Virus record (IMG/VR): IMGVR_UViG_3300046507_000335
Location: 1 to 40,053 of that record
Strand: one strand, 5' to 3'
Length of the DNA stretch: 40,053 bases
Source of the DNA: a virus
The notes beneath the pieces were generated by a model. That model did no database searches and was not told the origin of the DNA. It saw only the letters and a program-made list of their open reading frames with translations. The position numbers and the translations under genes are program-made. Each line of letters begins with the position of its first letter. Position 1 is the first letter of the stretch. Of this stretch, positions 28,125 to 36,831 are shown piece after piece.

Positions 28125-30028
28125 GCTGGCTTGATGGATTGGTCGAAGAGAACGAGGCGTTAAGCCAGGATCAGCGCTTCGAACGCACAGAGGAAAAGCC
28201 CAAGCCGGGCGCCTTCACGGGTGCCCTTGATACGTTGGGGCCCAACCTGCTGCGCGGTGGGCTTGAGGCCGGCGGCGCTATTGAGTCCGGGTTCAGCTCG
28301 CTTTGGCAGGGCGGCCTCGATCTGGCCGCCAGCGCATTGCTGCCCGAGCCTAAGTTTGGCGGCTCGCCTGACGTGACCAGCGCCGAGCGGTCCAGCCAGG
28401 AAACCCTGGGGCAGGGCACGGCCAAGGAAGTCATGGACCTGCGTCCTGATCCTGCTGAGGTTGGCGTTGTCGGGCAGATCCTTGGCGAGGCTGCTGCCGT
28501 TCTGCCGCGCACCGTGGTGGGCACTGTGCTCGGCGGGCCTGTGGGAGCGGCGGTTGCTGCTGGTGCACCTGCTGGCTACTCCGGCAAACAGGTTGGCATG
28601 GCCGAAGGGTTGGACGAGGAAACCGCGACCTACAAGGGCGCAATTGATGCGGCCACTGTAGGCGTTGGCGCTGTGCTTCCTGCTGCCCGCTTCGTCAAGC
28701 CGCTGCTTGGAGACGCCGCAATTGCTGTGGGAGCGAACATTGGCTTGGGCATGGCCGGGAGAGGCGCTACGGCCAAGCTGTTGGAGAGCAACGGCTACAC
28801 CGCCCAGGCCGCGCAATACCAGGCCATGGACGGAACAGCCATCGCTACGGATGCCATCTTGGGTGCTGCGTTCTTCGGCATCGGTCGCGCAGGCCTGCGC
28901 CGGCCCACCACAAAACAGATCGACGCGGCGTTGAGCGAACGCACGTTCCAGCATGCCGACATCGATACCGCCCCGGGCGCACCAATCAACCCACGCTCAG
29001 CGGTGGCACATCAGGACGCCATACGCACGGCCATAAGTCAGCTGAGCCGTGGCGAACCTGTGAGGCTTCCGGAGAGCATCCATTCAGCCGAGTTCCTGCG
29101 CACTGCTGATGAATCACCGGTCCTTGCCCCCAGCCGTGACGTGGCGCTGGCGACCGCCCGCCAGGACTTGGAGCCGACGTTGCGCCTTGAGCTGGAGCAG
29201 GAAGCCGCGGGGATTCTGCCCAACGTGCGCGACGTCAAAGCCGAGCTATCCACGGTAGCCCGCAGCCTGGAAGGGCTGGACGATACGTTCCGTGTTCGAG
29301 CAAAAGAGTTCCAGCAACAGGGCCAGAGCCGCAAGGCTGCCGAGCGTTCGGCCCGCGAATCGATCGATGCCGAGCGCCAGGCCTTGAACGACCGCCAGGC
29401 CGCTCTGGGCGAAAGCCTGTCAGGCAACCGATTAGCAGAGTTGGCCCGTGCAGACCTGAATGCCCTGGATCGTGGTTCGCTCCCACAGAGGTTAGAAGAG
29501 CGTGTCAACCAGCGGGCCGACAGCATCATCCAGGGCTTCGAGAAAAAGCCGCTTGCCGCCGGCGTGGCCGAGGGCAACACCCGCTTGAGCATGGCGCAGG
29601 TGGCCCAGCAGGAAATCCGCCGCATCCTGGACGACATCGAGCGCGCCGAGCCCACGTTGCAGGCCAAGCCGCTGGATATTGGCGCCTCAAAAGAAGCGGC
29701 AAAACCGGAAGCTGGTGGCAAGTCGGGTGGTAAACAAACTGGTAAAGCTGCCCCTGAGAAAGTTACCACCCCTGAGAAATCGGGGGATGAGGTGGTAAGC
29801 GAGTCCGGTAAACCGAGTGCCGATCCAGAGATTCAGCTCGCCGATGAGGTGCTTTCCCGCATGGATGACATGCGCTTATCCACCGGTGCCATGGACACCG
29901 ACGGCAACCCGATCACCGTATCTGCCCGGGAAATGCTCGCCAGTGCCGATGCCGATATCGCCAAGGCTCAGGAGGAATCCCGAGGCTTTGCCGCTGCTGC
30001 TGCTTGCTTCCTGCAGCGCGGTTTCTAA
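28121..30028 (+). CDS. Internal virion (ejection) protein with membrane-like segments
   Basis: The 635-aa protein has a Gly/Ala-rich hydrophobic middle (VVGTVLGGPVGAAVAAGAPA and VGVGAVLPAARFV, then AAIAVGANIGLGMAGRG-like) that may cross membranes. A long charged helical part (about 330-520) and a low-complexity Lys/Pro/Glu tail follow. Such proteins are ejected with the DNA. It starts inside the previous stop (ATGA) and ends with TAA that forms part of motif copy 4. Confidence 0.75.
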   Translation: MSWLDGLVEENEALSQDQRFERTEEKPKPGAFTGALDTLGPNLLRGGLEAGGAIESGFSSLWQGGLDLAASALLPEPKFGGSPDVTSAERSSQETLGQGTAKEVMDLRPDPAEVGVVGQILGEAAAVLPRTVVGTVLGGPVGAAVAAGAPAGYSGKQVGMAEGLDEETATYKGAIDAATVGVGAVLPAARFVKPLLGDAAIAVGANIGLGMAGRGATAKLLESNGYTAQAAQYQAMDGTAIATDAILGAAFFGIGRAGLRRPTTKQIDAALSERTFQHADIDTAPGAPINPRSAVAHQDAIRTAISQLSRGEPVRLPESIHSAEFLRTADESPVLAPSRDVALATARQDLEPTLRLELEQEAAGILPNVRDVKAELSTVARSLEGLDDTFRVRAKEFQQQGQSRKAAERSARESIDAERQALNDRQAALGESLSGNRLAELARADLNALDRGSLPQRLEERVNQRADSIIQGFEKKPLAAGVAEGNTRLSMAQVAQQEIRRILDDIERAEPTLQAKPLDIGASKEAAKPEAGGKSGGKQTGKAAPEKVTTPEKSGDEVVSESGKPSADPEIQLADEVLSRMDDMRLSTGAMDTDGNPITVSAREMLASADADIAKAQEESRGFAAAAACFLQRGF

Positions 30029-30048
30029 ATAGTCGGGAAACCGTCTAC
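30028..30048 (+). repeat. Module-boundary hairpin motif, copy 4
   Basis: AATAGTCGGGAAACCGTCTA keeps the GAAA loop and the inner three base pairs but has CCGTC in place of CCGAC. It overlaps the stop codon of the preceding ejection protein. Confidence 0.82.
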
Positions 30049-30060
30049 CCCCGAACCATA

Positions 30061-30090
30061 GGCTTGCTCCCATCCCAACAGGAGCAAGCC
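30061..30090 (+). promoter_or_regulatory. Perfect hairpin hiding the ribosome-binding site of the next gene
   Basis: GGCTTGCTCC (30061-30070) and GGAGCAAGCC (30081-30090) form an uninterrupted 10-bp stem with a 10-base loop. GGAG in the right arm is the only ribosome-binding site for the ATG at 30092, seven bases on. There is no T-tract, so it is not a terminator. Confidence 0.75.
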
Positions 30091-30091
30091 C

Positions 30092-32635
30092 ATGCGTCCC
30101 GAATGCATCAAGGCCGTCACCCAGGCCATTGGCCGCCCCCTCACACAACCAGAAATCCAGGGCATCGAGAACCGTGTGCGCCGCAACATGAAGCAATTGG
30201 CGCAGACCGACCCAACCTGGCAATCCAAGACCGCCGCCGACCGGCTCAACGAGGCCGCCGCCAAGTCCGCCAAGGATCTAGTTGACGAGGCCAACCTCAA
30301 GAAAAAGCGTGTGGCACTGACCATCCTTGCCCATGACCGCATCGACAGTTACATGAAGCGCTTCCCTGATCACCCGCTTGAAGGCCTCGATCGGCTGTTG
30401 GCGTTTTCCAGCGACGGCAAGAGCGGCATTCAGTCAATTGAGTCATCCACTCGCGCCATCCGTGACGATGCGCTCAGCCGCATGCTGGAGGTCATCGACC
30501 AAACCAAAGGCAAGTTCCTTGGCCTGTTCCAGGACGAAGCCGGGAACCTGGCGCTGGTGCGCGAGCTGCACGGCCATGACTCAGGCGTAGCGGCAGCCAA
30601 GACCGCCGCGAAGCAATTCAAGGACACCGCCGAACAGTTGCGCCAACGCTTCAACCGCGCCGGCGGTGATGTCGGGTTTCTGGATGATTGGTCTATGCCT
30701 CGGGATCATTCGCAGGTGAAGGTCGCCAAGGACCAGGCCAAGTGGGTGGGCGACCATGTGCAGTGGGCCAACCGTGGCAAGTACCTGAAGGAAGACGGCA
30801 CGCCAATGAACGATGCCGAGCTGACCGACTTCTTGAATCACGCTTGGCAGACCCTGGCGACTGGTGGCGTCAACAAGCTGGAGCCCGGCCAGGCCGCCGG
30901 CAACGGCATGCGCGCCAACCGTGGGAGCGAATCCCGCCAGATCCATTACAAGGACGCGGAAAGCTTCATCGCGGCCCAGAAGGCCTACGGCGAGCGCAAC
31001 CTGCTGGAGCTGCTGATTGGTCACATCGACCGGGCAGCCCGTGATATCTCTCTGGTCGAAGCCCTGGGCCCGAACCCGTCCAACCAGATGCGGTACTTCC
31101 TGGATGAAGGGCAGAAGTCCACGGACATGGCCGACCCGAAGAAAGTCGACAAAACCGCCAAGCAGCGAAAAAAGATCGAGCATCTGTTCGAAGAGGTGGC
31201 CGGCACCCGCGAGCCGCCGGCATCGGCCGCTATCGCTAACGGCTTCGAAACATACCGCGCCTTGAATGTCGCCAGCCGCTTGGGCTCTGCCGTGCTGACC
31301 TCCGTCACCGACCAGGGAACCCTGGGTCTTACCGCGTCCATGAACGGCATGCCAGTGATGAAGGTGTTCACCAACGAGATACGCATGCTCAATCCGGCCA
31401 GCGCAGCGGACCGACGCATGGCGCAGCGTGCAGGCCTGGGCCTGAATCAGTTGATCGGCAGCCTGAACCGCTGGGGTGCCGATGGCCTGGGCACCACTGA
31501 GCAGATATCCGGGCGAATCTCGAAGTTCAGCCAGACCGCTGCCAGCAAGATCATGCAGGCATCCGGACTGAACGCTCTGACTGCCGGCACCCAGCGGGCT
31601 TTCGGCGCCACCATGATGGATACGATTGGCGAGATGTCCCGCCGGCACCCGACCATCGCGGCCATGGACCCGGCGGACAGCAAGCGGCTACTCGGCCAGG
31701 GCGTCACCGAAACCGACTGGGCCGTGTGGCGCCTGGCGCAGCCTGAAGACTGGCAGGGCGTGGGCGATACCGTGCTGACCGCGAACAGCATCTACCGCAT
31801 CAAGAACGCTGACCTGGTGCCGCTGGCGCAACAGCTCAAGACCACCCCACAGCGGCTCAAGGATCAAGCGGCCACCAAGCTGCTGGGCACCGTACTGGAC
31901 GAAACCAACATGGCGATCATTGAGCCAGGCGCCCGCGAGAAGGCAATGATGCACGGAGGCGTCGAGCGCGGCACCGTCAAGGGTGAGCTGATGCGCTCGT
32001 TCTGGCAGTTCAAAAGCTTCTCCATCGGCATGGTGCTGCGCCACGTCAAGCGCGGCATGGCACAGGAAGGTTGGGGTAAGGCCGGGTATCTCGGAGCTCT
32101 GGTCGCCAGCACCACCGTGCTGGGCGGGATGGCGATTCAGTTGGGCGAGATCGCCGCCGGGCGCGATCCGAAGGACATCACCGACGATGGAACCCTCGGC
32201 GTGCCTGGCCTGCGCTATGGCCTGGCCTCGATGCTCAAGGGCGGAGCCATGGGCCTGTATGGCGACTTCCTGTTCTCCGACAGCTCCCAGGGCGGTAGCT
32301 CCCCGCTGGCTGCCATTGGCGGCCCGATTGCCGGTGACCTGGAGTCGATATTCAAACTCAAGGACAACGCGGCCGCCGGCGAAGTCAACCAGACCGGTGG
32401 CAAGCTGGTGAAGCTCGCCAAGTCCCATACCCCTGGCGCGAACCTCTGGTACACGAAGGCAGCCACTGACCACCTGATCTTCAACCAGCTACAGGAGCAT
32501 TTCAGCCCCGGCTATCTGCGCCGCATGAAGAAGCGCGCCAAGAAGGAATTCAATCAATCGTATTGGTGGGAACCGGGCGACACGGCACCGGATCGCGCAC
32601 CGAATATTGGCGCAGCAGTGGGGGCCAGGCCATGA
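30092..32635 (+). CDS. Large internal virion (ejection) protein, gp16-like
   Basis: The 847-aa protein starts MRPECIKAVTQAIGRPLTQP and is helical over most of its length, with a central segment of family-type sequence (FLDDWSMPRDHSQVKVAKDQ) and a C-terminal part with AKKEFNQSYWWEPGD. It is the largest ejection protein and probably spans the cytoplasmic membrane during DNA entry. No lytic transglycosylase motif is evident. It ends with ATGA overlap to the small terminase. Confidence 0.78.
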   Translation: MRPECIKAVTQAIGRPLTQPEIQGIENRVRRNMKQLAQTDPTWQSKTAADRLNEAAAKSAKDLVDEANLKKKRVALTILAHDRIDSYMKRFPDHPLEGLDRLLAFSSDGKSGIQSIESSTRAIRDDALSRMLEVIDQTKGKFLGLFQDEAGNLALVRELHGHDSGVAAAKTAAKQFKDTAEQLRQRFNRAGGDVGFLDDWSMPRDHSQVKVAKDQAKWVGDHVQWANRGKYLKEDGTPMNDAELTDFLNHAWQTLATGGVNKLEPGQAAGNGMRANRGSESRQIHYKDAESFIAAQKAYGERNLLELLIGHIDRAARDISLVEALGPNPSNQMRYFLDEGQKSTDMADPKKVDKTAKQRKKIEHLFEEVAGTREPPASAAIANGFETYRALNVASRLGSAVLTSVTDQGTLGLTASMNGMPVMKVFTNEIRMLNPASAADRRMAQRAGLGLNQLIGSLNRWGADGLGTTEQISGRISKFSQTAASKIMQASGLNALTAGTQRAFGATMMDTIGEMSRRHPTIAAMDPADSKRLLGQGVTETDWAVWRLAQPEDWQGVGDTVLTANSIYRIKNADLVPLAQQLKTTPQRLKDQAATKLLGTVLDETNMAIIEPGAREKAMMHGGVERGTVKGELMRSFWQFKSFSIGMVLRHVKRGMAQEGWGKAGYLGALVASTTVLGGMAIQLGEIAAGRDPKDITDDGTLGVPGLRYGLASMLKGGAMGLYGDFLFSDSSQGGSSPLAAIGGPIAGDLESIFKLKDNAAAGEVNQTGGKLVKLAKSHTPGANLWYTKAATDHLIFNQLQEHFSPGYLRRMKKRAKKEFNQSYWWEPGDTAPDRAPNIGAAVGARP

Positions 32636-32970
32636 GAGACGATCAGATCACCCGCCTACAAGCGCTCAGCGAACGCCTGGGCGAGGTCGTTATCACCGAG
32701 GTGGACCCGCACAACTGGCCGGGAGCAGAGAAGGTTCCGGCAGAGCTGACCCAGCAGGAGCGCGGCGACCGCTACTGGTGCAAGAAGAACGCCGCCGCCA
32801 CCATGACGCTGCTGCTCAAGGTTGTGAACATCGCCGGCGTCATGAACCGCCAGAAGCCCGCGCCTGATGCGGGTCATGCAGTTGATGAGTTGGACGGCGA
32901 ACTAGCTGCCGCCGAGCGTGAGGCCCAGGCCATCATCGACCGGATGCAGAAGGGTGGTCATGTCCACTGA
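32632..32970 (+). CDS. terS: Putative terminase small subunit
   Basis: The 112-aa protein (MRDDQITRLQALSERLGEVV, ELTQQERGDRYWCKKNAAAT, MTLLLKVVNIAG, then an acidic coiled-coil end AAAEREAQAIIDRMQKGG) stands directly before and overlaps the large terminase gene by 11 bp. Size, helical content and position fit TerS, which binds the packaging start and stimulates the motor. Sequence alone does not settle it. Confidence 0.72.
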   Translation: MRDDQITRLQALSERLGEVVITEVDPHNWPGAEKVPAELTQQERGDRYWCKKNAAATMTLLLKVVNIAGVMNRQKPAPDAGHAVDELDGELAAAEREAQAIIDRMQKGGHVH

Positions 32971-34582
32971 CCCGGAGAAGAAAGTCAGCCTGCTGGTTTT
33001 CTTCATGCTGTGGGCACGGCGCATGCGTTGGGATGTGCCGTTCATCCACGTCCAAGCGTTGATATGGCTGGAGGCTAAAGGGTCTCTGGCCGTTTTGCGT
33101 TGTTTCCGTGGCTTTGGCAAATCCACCTTGTTGGCGATCTATAACGCCTGGCTTTTTTACAAAGACCCGACCTATCGAATTCTTCACCAGTCCGAATCGG
33201 ACCCAACGGCCTACAAGACCAGCCGCGATACGCAGAACGTTATCCGCAACCACCCGTTAACCCGGCATCTGCTCCCGCCCAATCAGGGCACTGTCGAACA
33301 GTGGTGGGTAGAAGGGGCGGCGGACTTCCGTAACGCGAGCATGTTCGCCAAGGGCATCCTATCCAACGTCACGTCGGCCCGCGCTGATGAGTGCCAGAAC
33401 GACGACGTCGAGGTGCCGCGCAACATCCAGACGCCCGAGGCCCGCGAGAAACTTCGGTATCGCCTCGGCGAGCAGACGCACATCCTGGTGCCTGGCGGGA
33501 GCAAGCTCTACATCGGCACCCCGCACACGCACGACAGCCTGTACGACGAGCTGGAGAGCATGGGGGCCGACTGCCTGACGATCCGCATGTTCGCGCATGA
33601 GTTCCGGATCGAGGACGCCAAACACCACGCCTATGACATGCCGTTCGTGCCGGATGTGGTGTTCTCCGGCATCGGCAAGCACGCCCGCGTCCTAGCGCTG
33701 GGCACCGACTACCAGGCCACCAAAACCGGCATCGCGTTTTTCGAGCCACCCGGCACGCTGATCGACTGCTACGCAGGCAGCGCCTGGCCCGAACGTTTCG
33801 ACATGGCAACGCTCGAAACCCGCCGGCGTGAGACCCGCACCATCAACGAATGGGACTCGCAGTACCAACTGCACTCGAAGCCCGTTACGGAGGTTCGCTT
33901 GGACCCGGCCCGCATCATTCCCTACGATGCGCAACCGACCATGCGCTACGCCAACAACGCGGCAGCCATGTACCTGGGATCAACTCAGATAGTCGGCGCG
34001 GTGGCGTACTGGGATTGCTCCCTGGGCAAGATCAAGTCGGACGCCTCGGCATTCTCGCTGCTGCTGACGGACGCCCGCGGGCAACTCTATTGGCATGTGG
34101 CGAAAGGGCTCACCGGGGAAATTGCAGAATTCGATAGCCGCGACCGCATCAATGGCGGCCAGGTGTACCAGATCCGCGAGTTGGTCATCCAGTACCAGAT
34201 TCCCCGGGTAATCATCGAAACAAACGGGCCAGGCGGGTTCGCTCCCGCGATCCTGAAGCAAGCCTTGAAGGGCACCGGGTGTGGCGTAGGAGAAGAGCAC
34301 AGCAGCGCCAACAAACAGAAACGCATCCTCGATGCCTTCGAGTCGCCGTTGTCGGCCCGATTCCTGTGGGCTCACGTCGAAGTGCTGCGCACGATTTGGG
34401 ATCAGATGCGCGACTTCAACCCACTGCTGACAACGCAGGACGATGACTACATTGACTCCGGCGCCGGCGCGATCAGCCAAACCCCCGTTCGCATTGGCCG
34501 AATAGTCGGGAAACCGACAGAGACCAGGCGGGACGATTGGCGTCCAGATGCGGGCGTGCACGACGTGCAGGTTGAATACTAG
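32960..34582 (+). CDS. terL: Terminase large subunit
   Basis: The 540-aa protein has a P-loop RGFGKST (R50-T56) with Walker B-like acidic residues D143/E144 (RADECQNDD), followed by a nuclease domain with Asp residues in VAYWDCSLGKIKSDASA and Glu in VIIETNGPGG. It is the packaging ATPase and headful or terminal nuclease, of the T7 gp19/BPP-1 type. ATG 32960 is preferred over an in-frame upstream start at 32918 because GAAGGG stands before it. Motif copy 5 lies inside its 3' end and encodes RIVGKPTE. Confidence 0.9.
   Translation: MSTDPEKKVSLLVFFMLWARRMRWDVPFIHVQALIWLEAKGSLAVLRCFRGFGKSTLLAIYNAWLFYKDPTYRILHQSESDPTAYKTSRDTQNVIRNHPLTRHLLPPNQGTVEQWWVEGAADFRNASMFAKGILSNVTSARADECQNDDVEVPRNIQTPEAREKLRYRLGEQTHILVPGGSKLYIGTPHTHDSLYDELESMGADCLTIRMFAHEFRIEDAKHHAYDMPFVPDVVFSGIGKHARVLALGTDYQATKTGIAFFEPPGTLIDCYAGSAWPERFDMATLETRRRETRTINEWDSQYQLHSKPVTEVRLDPARIIPYDAQPTMRYANNAAAMYLGSTQIVGAVAYWDCSLGKIKSDASAFSLLLTDARGQLYWHVAKGLTGEIAEFDSRDRINGGQVYQIRELVIQYQIPRVIIETNGPGGFAPAILKQALKGTGCGVGEEHSSANKQKRILDAFESPLSARFLWAHVEVLRTIWDQMRDFNPLLTTQDDDYIDSGAGAISQTPVRIGRIVGKPTETRRDDWRPDAGVHDVQVEY
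34501..34520 (+). repeat. Module-boundary hairpin motif, copy 5 (inside terL)
   Basis: AATAGTCGGGAAACCGACAG is a full-length copy in the coding region of terL, 82 bases before its stop and 90 before the tailspike ATG. It is the only one in coding sequence and has no evident ribosome-site hairpin after it. Confidence 0.88.
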
Positions 34583-34609
34583 AGCCCGCCGCCACCAAGG
34601 GGTCTACAC

Positions 34610-36700
34610 ATGTCTGTCCAGCCAGGGCCAATCGAGAAGCGCTATGCCGCCAACGGTGTCACCACCATCTATGCCGTACCGTTTCTAGTAATCGAAGCCG
34701 GCGACCTCAAGGTCTACCTCAACGGCGTGCTCCAGACGTCCGGGTACACCCAAACTGGCGTCGGCCAGCCAACCAGCTCCATCACCTTCACCATTCCCCC
34801 GACCGGCGATCTTTACCTGGTGCTGGAGATTCCGTTCCAGCGGCTTGTTGACTATCAGGAAAACGGCGACTTCTTGGCCTCGACCGTAAACAGAGACTTC
34901 GACCGCATCTGGCAAGCCCTCAAGCAGTTGCTGACTACCACCAGCCGTTCGCCGGTACTGGGCGTGAACGACGTCGATGGCGAAGGGTGGTATCTGGCAA
35001 AGGGTAATGGAATCAGAAATCTGCGCGACCCCGTTGAAGCGCAAGACGCTGCGACCCGTGGCTGGGCTGAACAGTTTATCTCTGACATTTTGGCGACGGG
35101 GCAAGGTCCAGTGAACAACGCTGCGAACGTAATCTACTCATACCCGAACGGCACCATTCATACCGTTCAATCGCTGTCCGGCTCCGATGGGGCAAAGGGC
35201 ATCGGCGAGTCCCGCTACGGCGGCACCCTCAGTGGGGTTTTGGGGGCATTGCCCTACTATGCATCATTGCTCGGGCTCGGCTCCGGTGCGGATGACAAAC
35301 CGGTCTTGCAAGCTCTGATCAATAGCCTTTCGTTGGCCGGCGGCGGTCATATTGTGATGGATTGCAACACTGACTATGTAACCAGTGACACAATTTATGT
35401 TAAGTCGAACGTAGATATAACGTTTACAGGAACCGGGTTCCTTAAACTGACAGCATCGTCTACGAACGGTGCCGTGCTTGTCGTGTACTCGCAAAACGTG
35501 AACGTGCTTACCGAAAATGTCACAATCGTTAACCCCCGCATTGACGGCGGTAATTTCGGCTATCCAACTGGCGCCGCGTATGGCGAAAATGGTGTAGCCG
35601 GGACAAACTGCAAGCACGTTCGTGTTTACGGCGGACTTGTCAAGAACTGCCGTCGAGGTGCGAGCAGCCCTGTTGGCACGGGCGGTAAGGCCATTCAATT
35701 CGAAAGCGGTGTTGACGACATATTGGTTGACGGGCTGACGGCTGAAAATTGCACAATTCTGTGTGAAACAGGCGGGTCGCCGAACGACACAAGCGTTACG
35801 CCAAACTTGTTCCATACAGGCACCCGCGTCATCTACCGCAACCTGCGTGGCAAAAACATTGAGCGGCCAATAAGCTTGATGCAACTTTTCAATCCGCCAG
35901 GCGATGAGAGTGTTGTCAACTGCCTCATTGACGGCGTGCAGCTCTACAACTGTGGCCGTGAAGGCGTCGCGGGCACCGAAACAAACTTCGGTATTATCGT
36001 CGGCGACCGTTACACTGGCGCTATCGTTCGAAATGTCCAGTGTTACAACGACGCGTCATATGGAAAAGTTCATTCCGTCGTGCGGATGCGCCGTGGTCGG
36101 CGCAACGAAATCAAGGACATTTCCTTTATCGGCGACTGTGACTACCTCGTAAGCCATCGGGAACCTACAGGCGGCGGAACTGTTTCCGATCTCAAGGACA
36201 ATGTCTTTGGTCCTATTCGACACTACGGGACATGCAACACCTATGCAGTTGGTGGTGTGTCCGGTGATACAGCGTTTTTGCTTGACAATATCTACGACAT
36301 ATACACTGATGTTGTGACATCCGGCCTTATTGACCCTCTGATTCAGGTTTCAACACTTTTCGGTGCGTTCACCAGCGGGAGCAAGGTGCAGCGTGTTGAA
36401 GGGCCTTTCAACCTGATAGGCGGTTATTTTGCAAACACCTACTACTCAGGAGCATTTGGTTATGCTGGGTCCGTGAATATCTCGGGCCTTTCTGTTGCCG
36501 CTGTATCCGGTGGCTATGCCCTGGATTGCCCTGGCGACATGTTCTTGCGGCGCTCGGGCTCCGATCGGCTGCGCACAACATCGGTGGGCGTGCGTCTCGT
36601 CGCCCCTACATACGCTGACAATGCCACAGCTTTGGCGGGCGGCCTGGTCGCTGCGGACGTGTACAAAACTGCTGCTGGCGATCTGCGCATCGTGGTTTGA
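34610..36700 (+). CDS. Tailspike: T7-type fibre N-terminus with beta-helix domain
   Basis: Residues 1-140 match the T7 tail fibre N-terminal domain that binds the tail (EKRYAANGVTTIYAVPFLVI, RLVDYQENGDFLASTVNRDF, LKQLLTTTSRSP). From about 210 (YASLLGLGSGADDKPVLQAL) to 560 the sequence has the pectate-lyase-like beta-helix signature (GGGHIVMDCNTDYVTSDTIY, GTGFLKLTASSTNG), as in capsule or O-antigen-cleaving spikes. A C-terminal piece (YADNATALAGGLVAADVYKT) is shared by many fibres. Base composition from about 35.35 to 36.5 kb is visibly richer in A and T, a sign of domain exchange. The target polysaccharide is unknown. Confidence 0.87.
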   Translation: MSVQPGPIEKRYAANGVTTIYAVPFLVIEAGDLKVYLNGVLQTSGYTQTGVGQPTSSITFTIPPTGDLYLVLEIPFQRLVDYQENGDFLASTVNRDFDRIWQALKQLLTTTSRSPVLGVNDVDGEGWYLAKGNGIRNLRDPVEAQDAATRGWAEQFISDILATGQGPVNNAANVIYSYPNGTIHTVQSLSGSDGAKGIGESRYGGTLSGVLGALPYYASLLGLGSGADDKPVLQALINSLSLAGGGHIVMDCNTDYVTSDTIYVKSNVDITFTGTGFLKLTASSTNGAVLVVYSQNVNVLTENVTIVNPRIDGGNFGYPTGAAYGENGVAGTNCKHVRVYGGLVKNCRRGASSPVGTGGKAIQFESGVDDILVDGLTAENCTILCETGGSPNDTSVTPNLFHTGTRVIYRNLRGKNIERPISLMQLFNPPGDESVVNCLIDGVQLYNCGREGVAGTETNFGIIVGDRYTGAIVRNVQCYNDASYGKVHSVVRMRRGRRNEIKDISFIGDCDYLVSHREPTGGGTVSDLKDNVFGPIRHYGTCNTYAVGGVSGDTAFLLDNIYDIYTDVVTSGLIDPLIQVSTLFGAFTSGSKVQRVEGPFNLIGGYFANTYYSGAFGYAGSVNISGLSVAAVSGGYALDCPGDMFLRRSGSDRLRTTSVGVRLVAPTYADNATALAGGLVAADVYKTAAGDLRIVV

Positions 36701-36831
36701 CGGAGGTGCGCAGGGTGCCATGCAAGGATGCTAGGCACCCTGCGTCGTAGGCATGTATGGCTAAATCCAGTAAGATGCCGGGCGAATTACCCAATGTGCC
36801 CGCGCTTGTCTACCATGGATCGACCAGACTG

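Noticed and set aside
30061-30090. Rho-independent terminator
   Set aside because: The stem is perfect, but no T-run follows and the ribosome-binding site is in the right arm.
15690-34520. Boundary motif as promoter of a phage RNA polymerase
   Set aside because: No single-subunit RNA polymerase gene is present in the prophage, and the conserved core is a stem-loop; kept only as one weak option.
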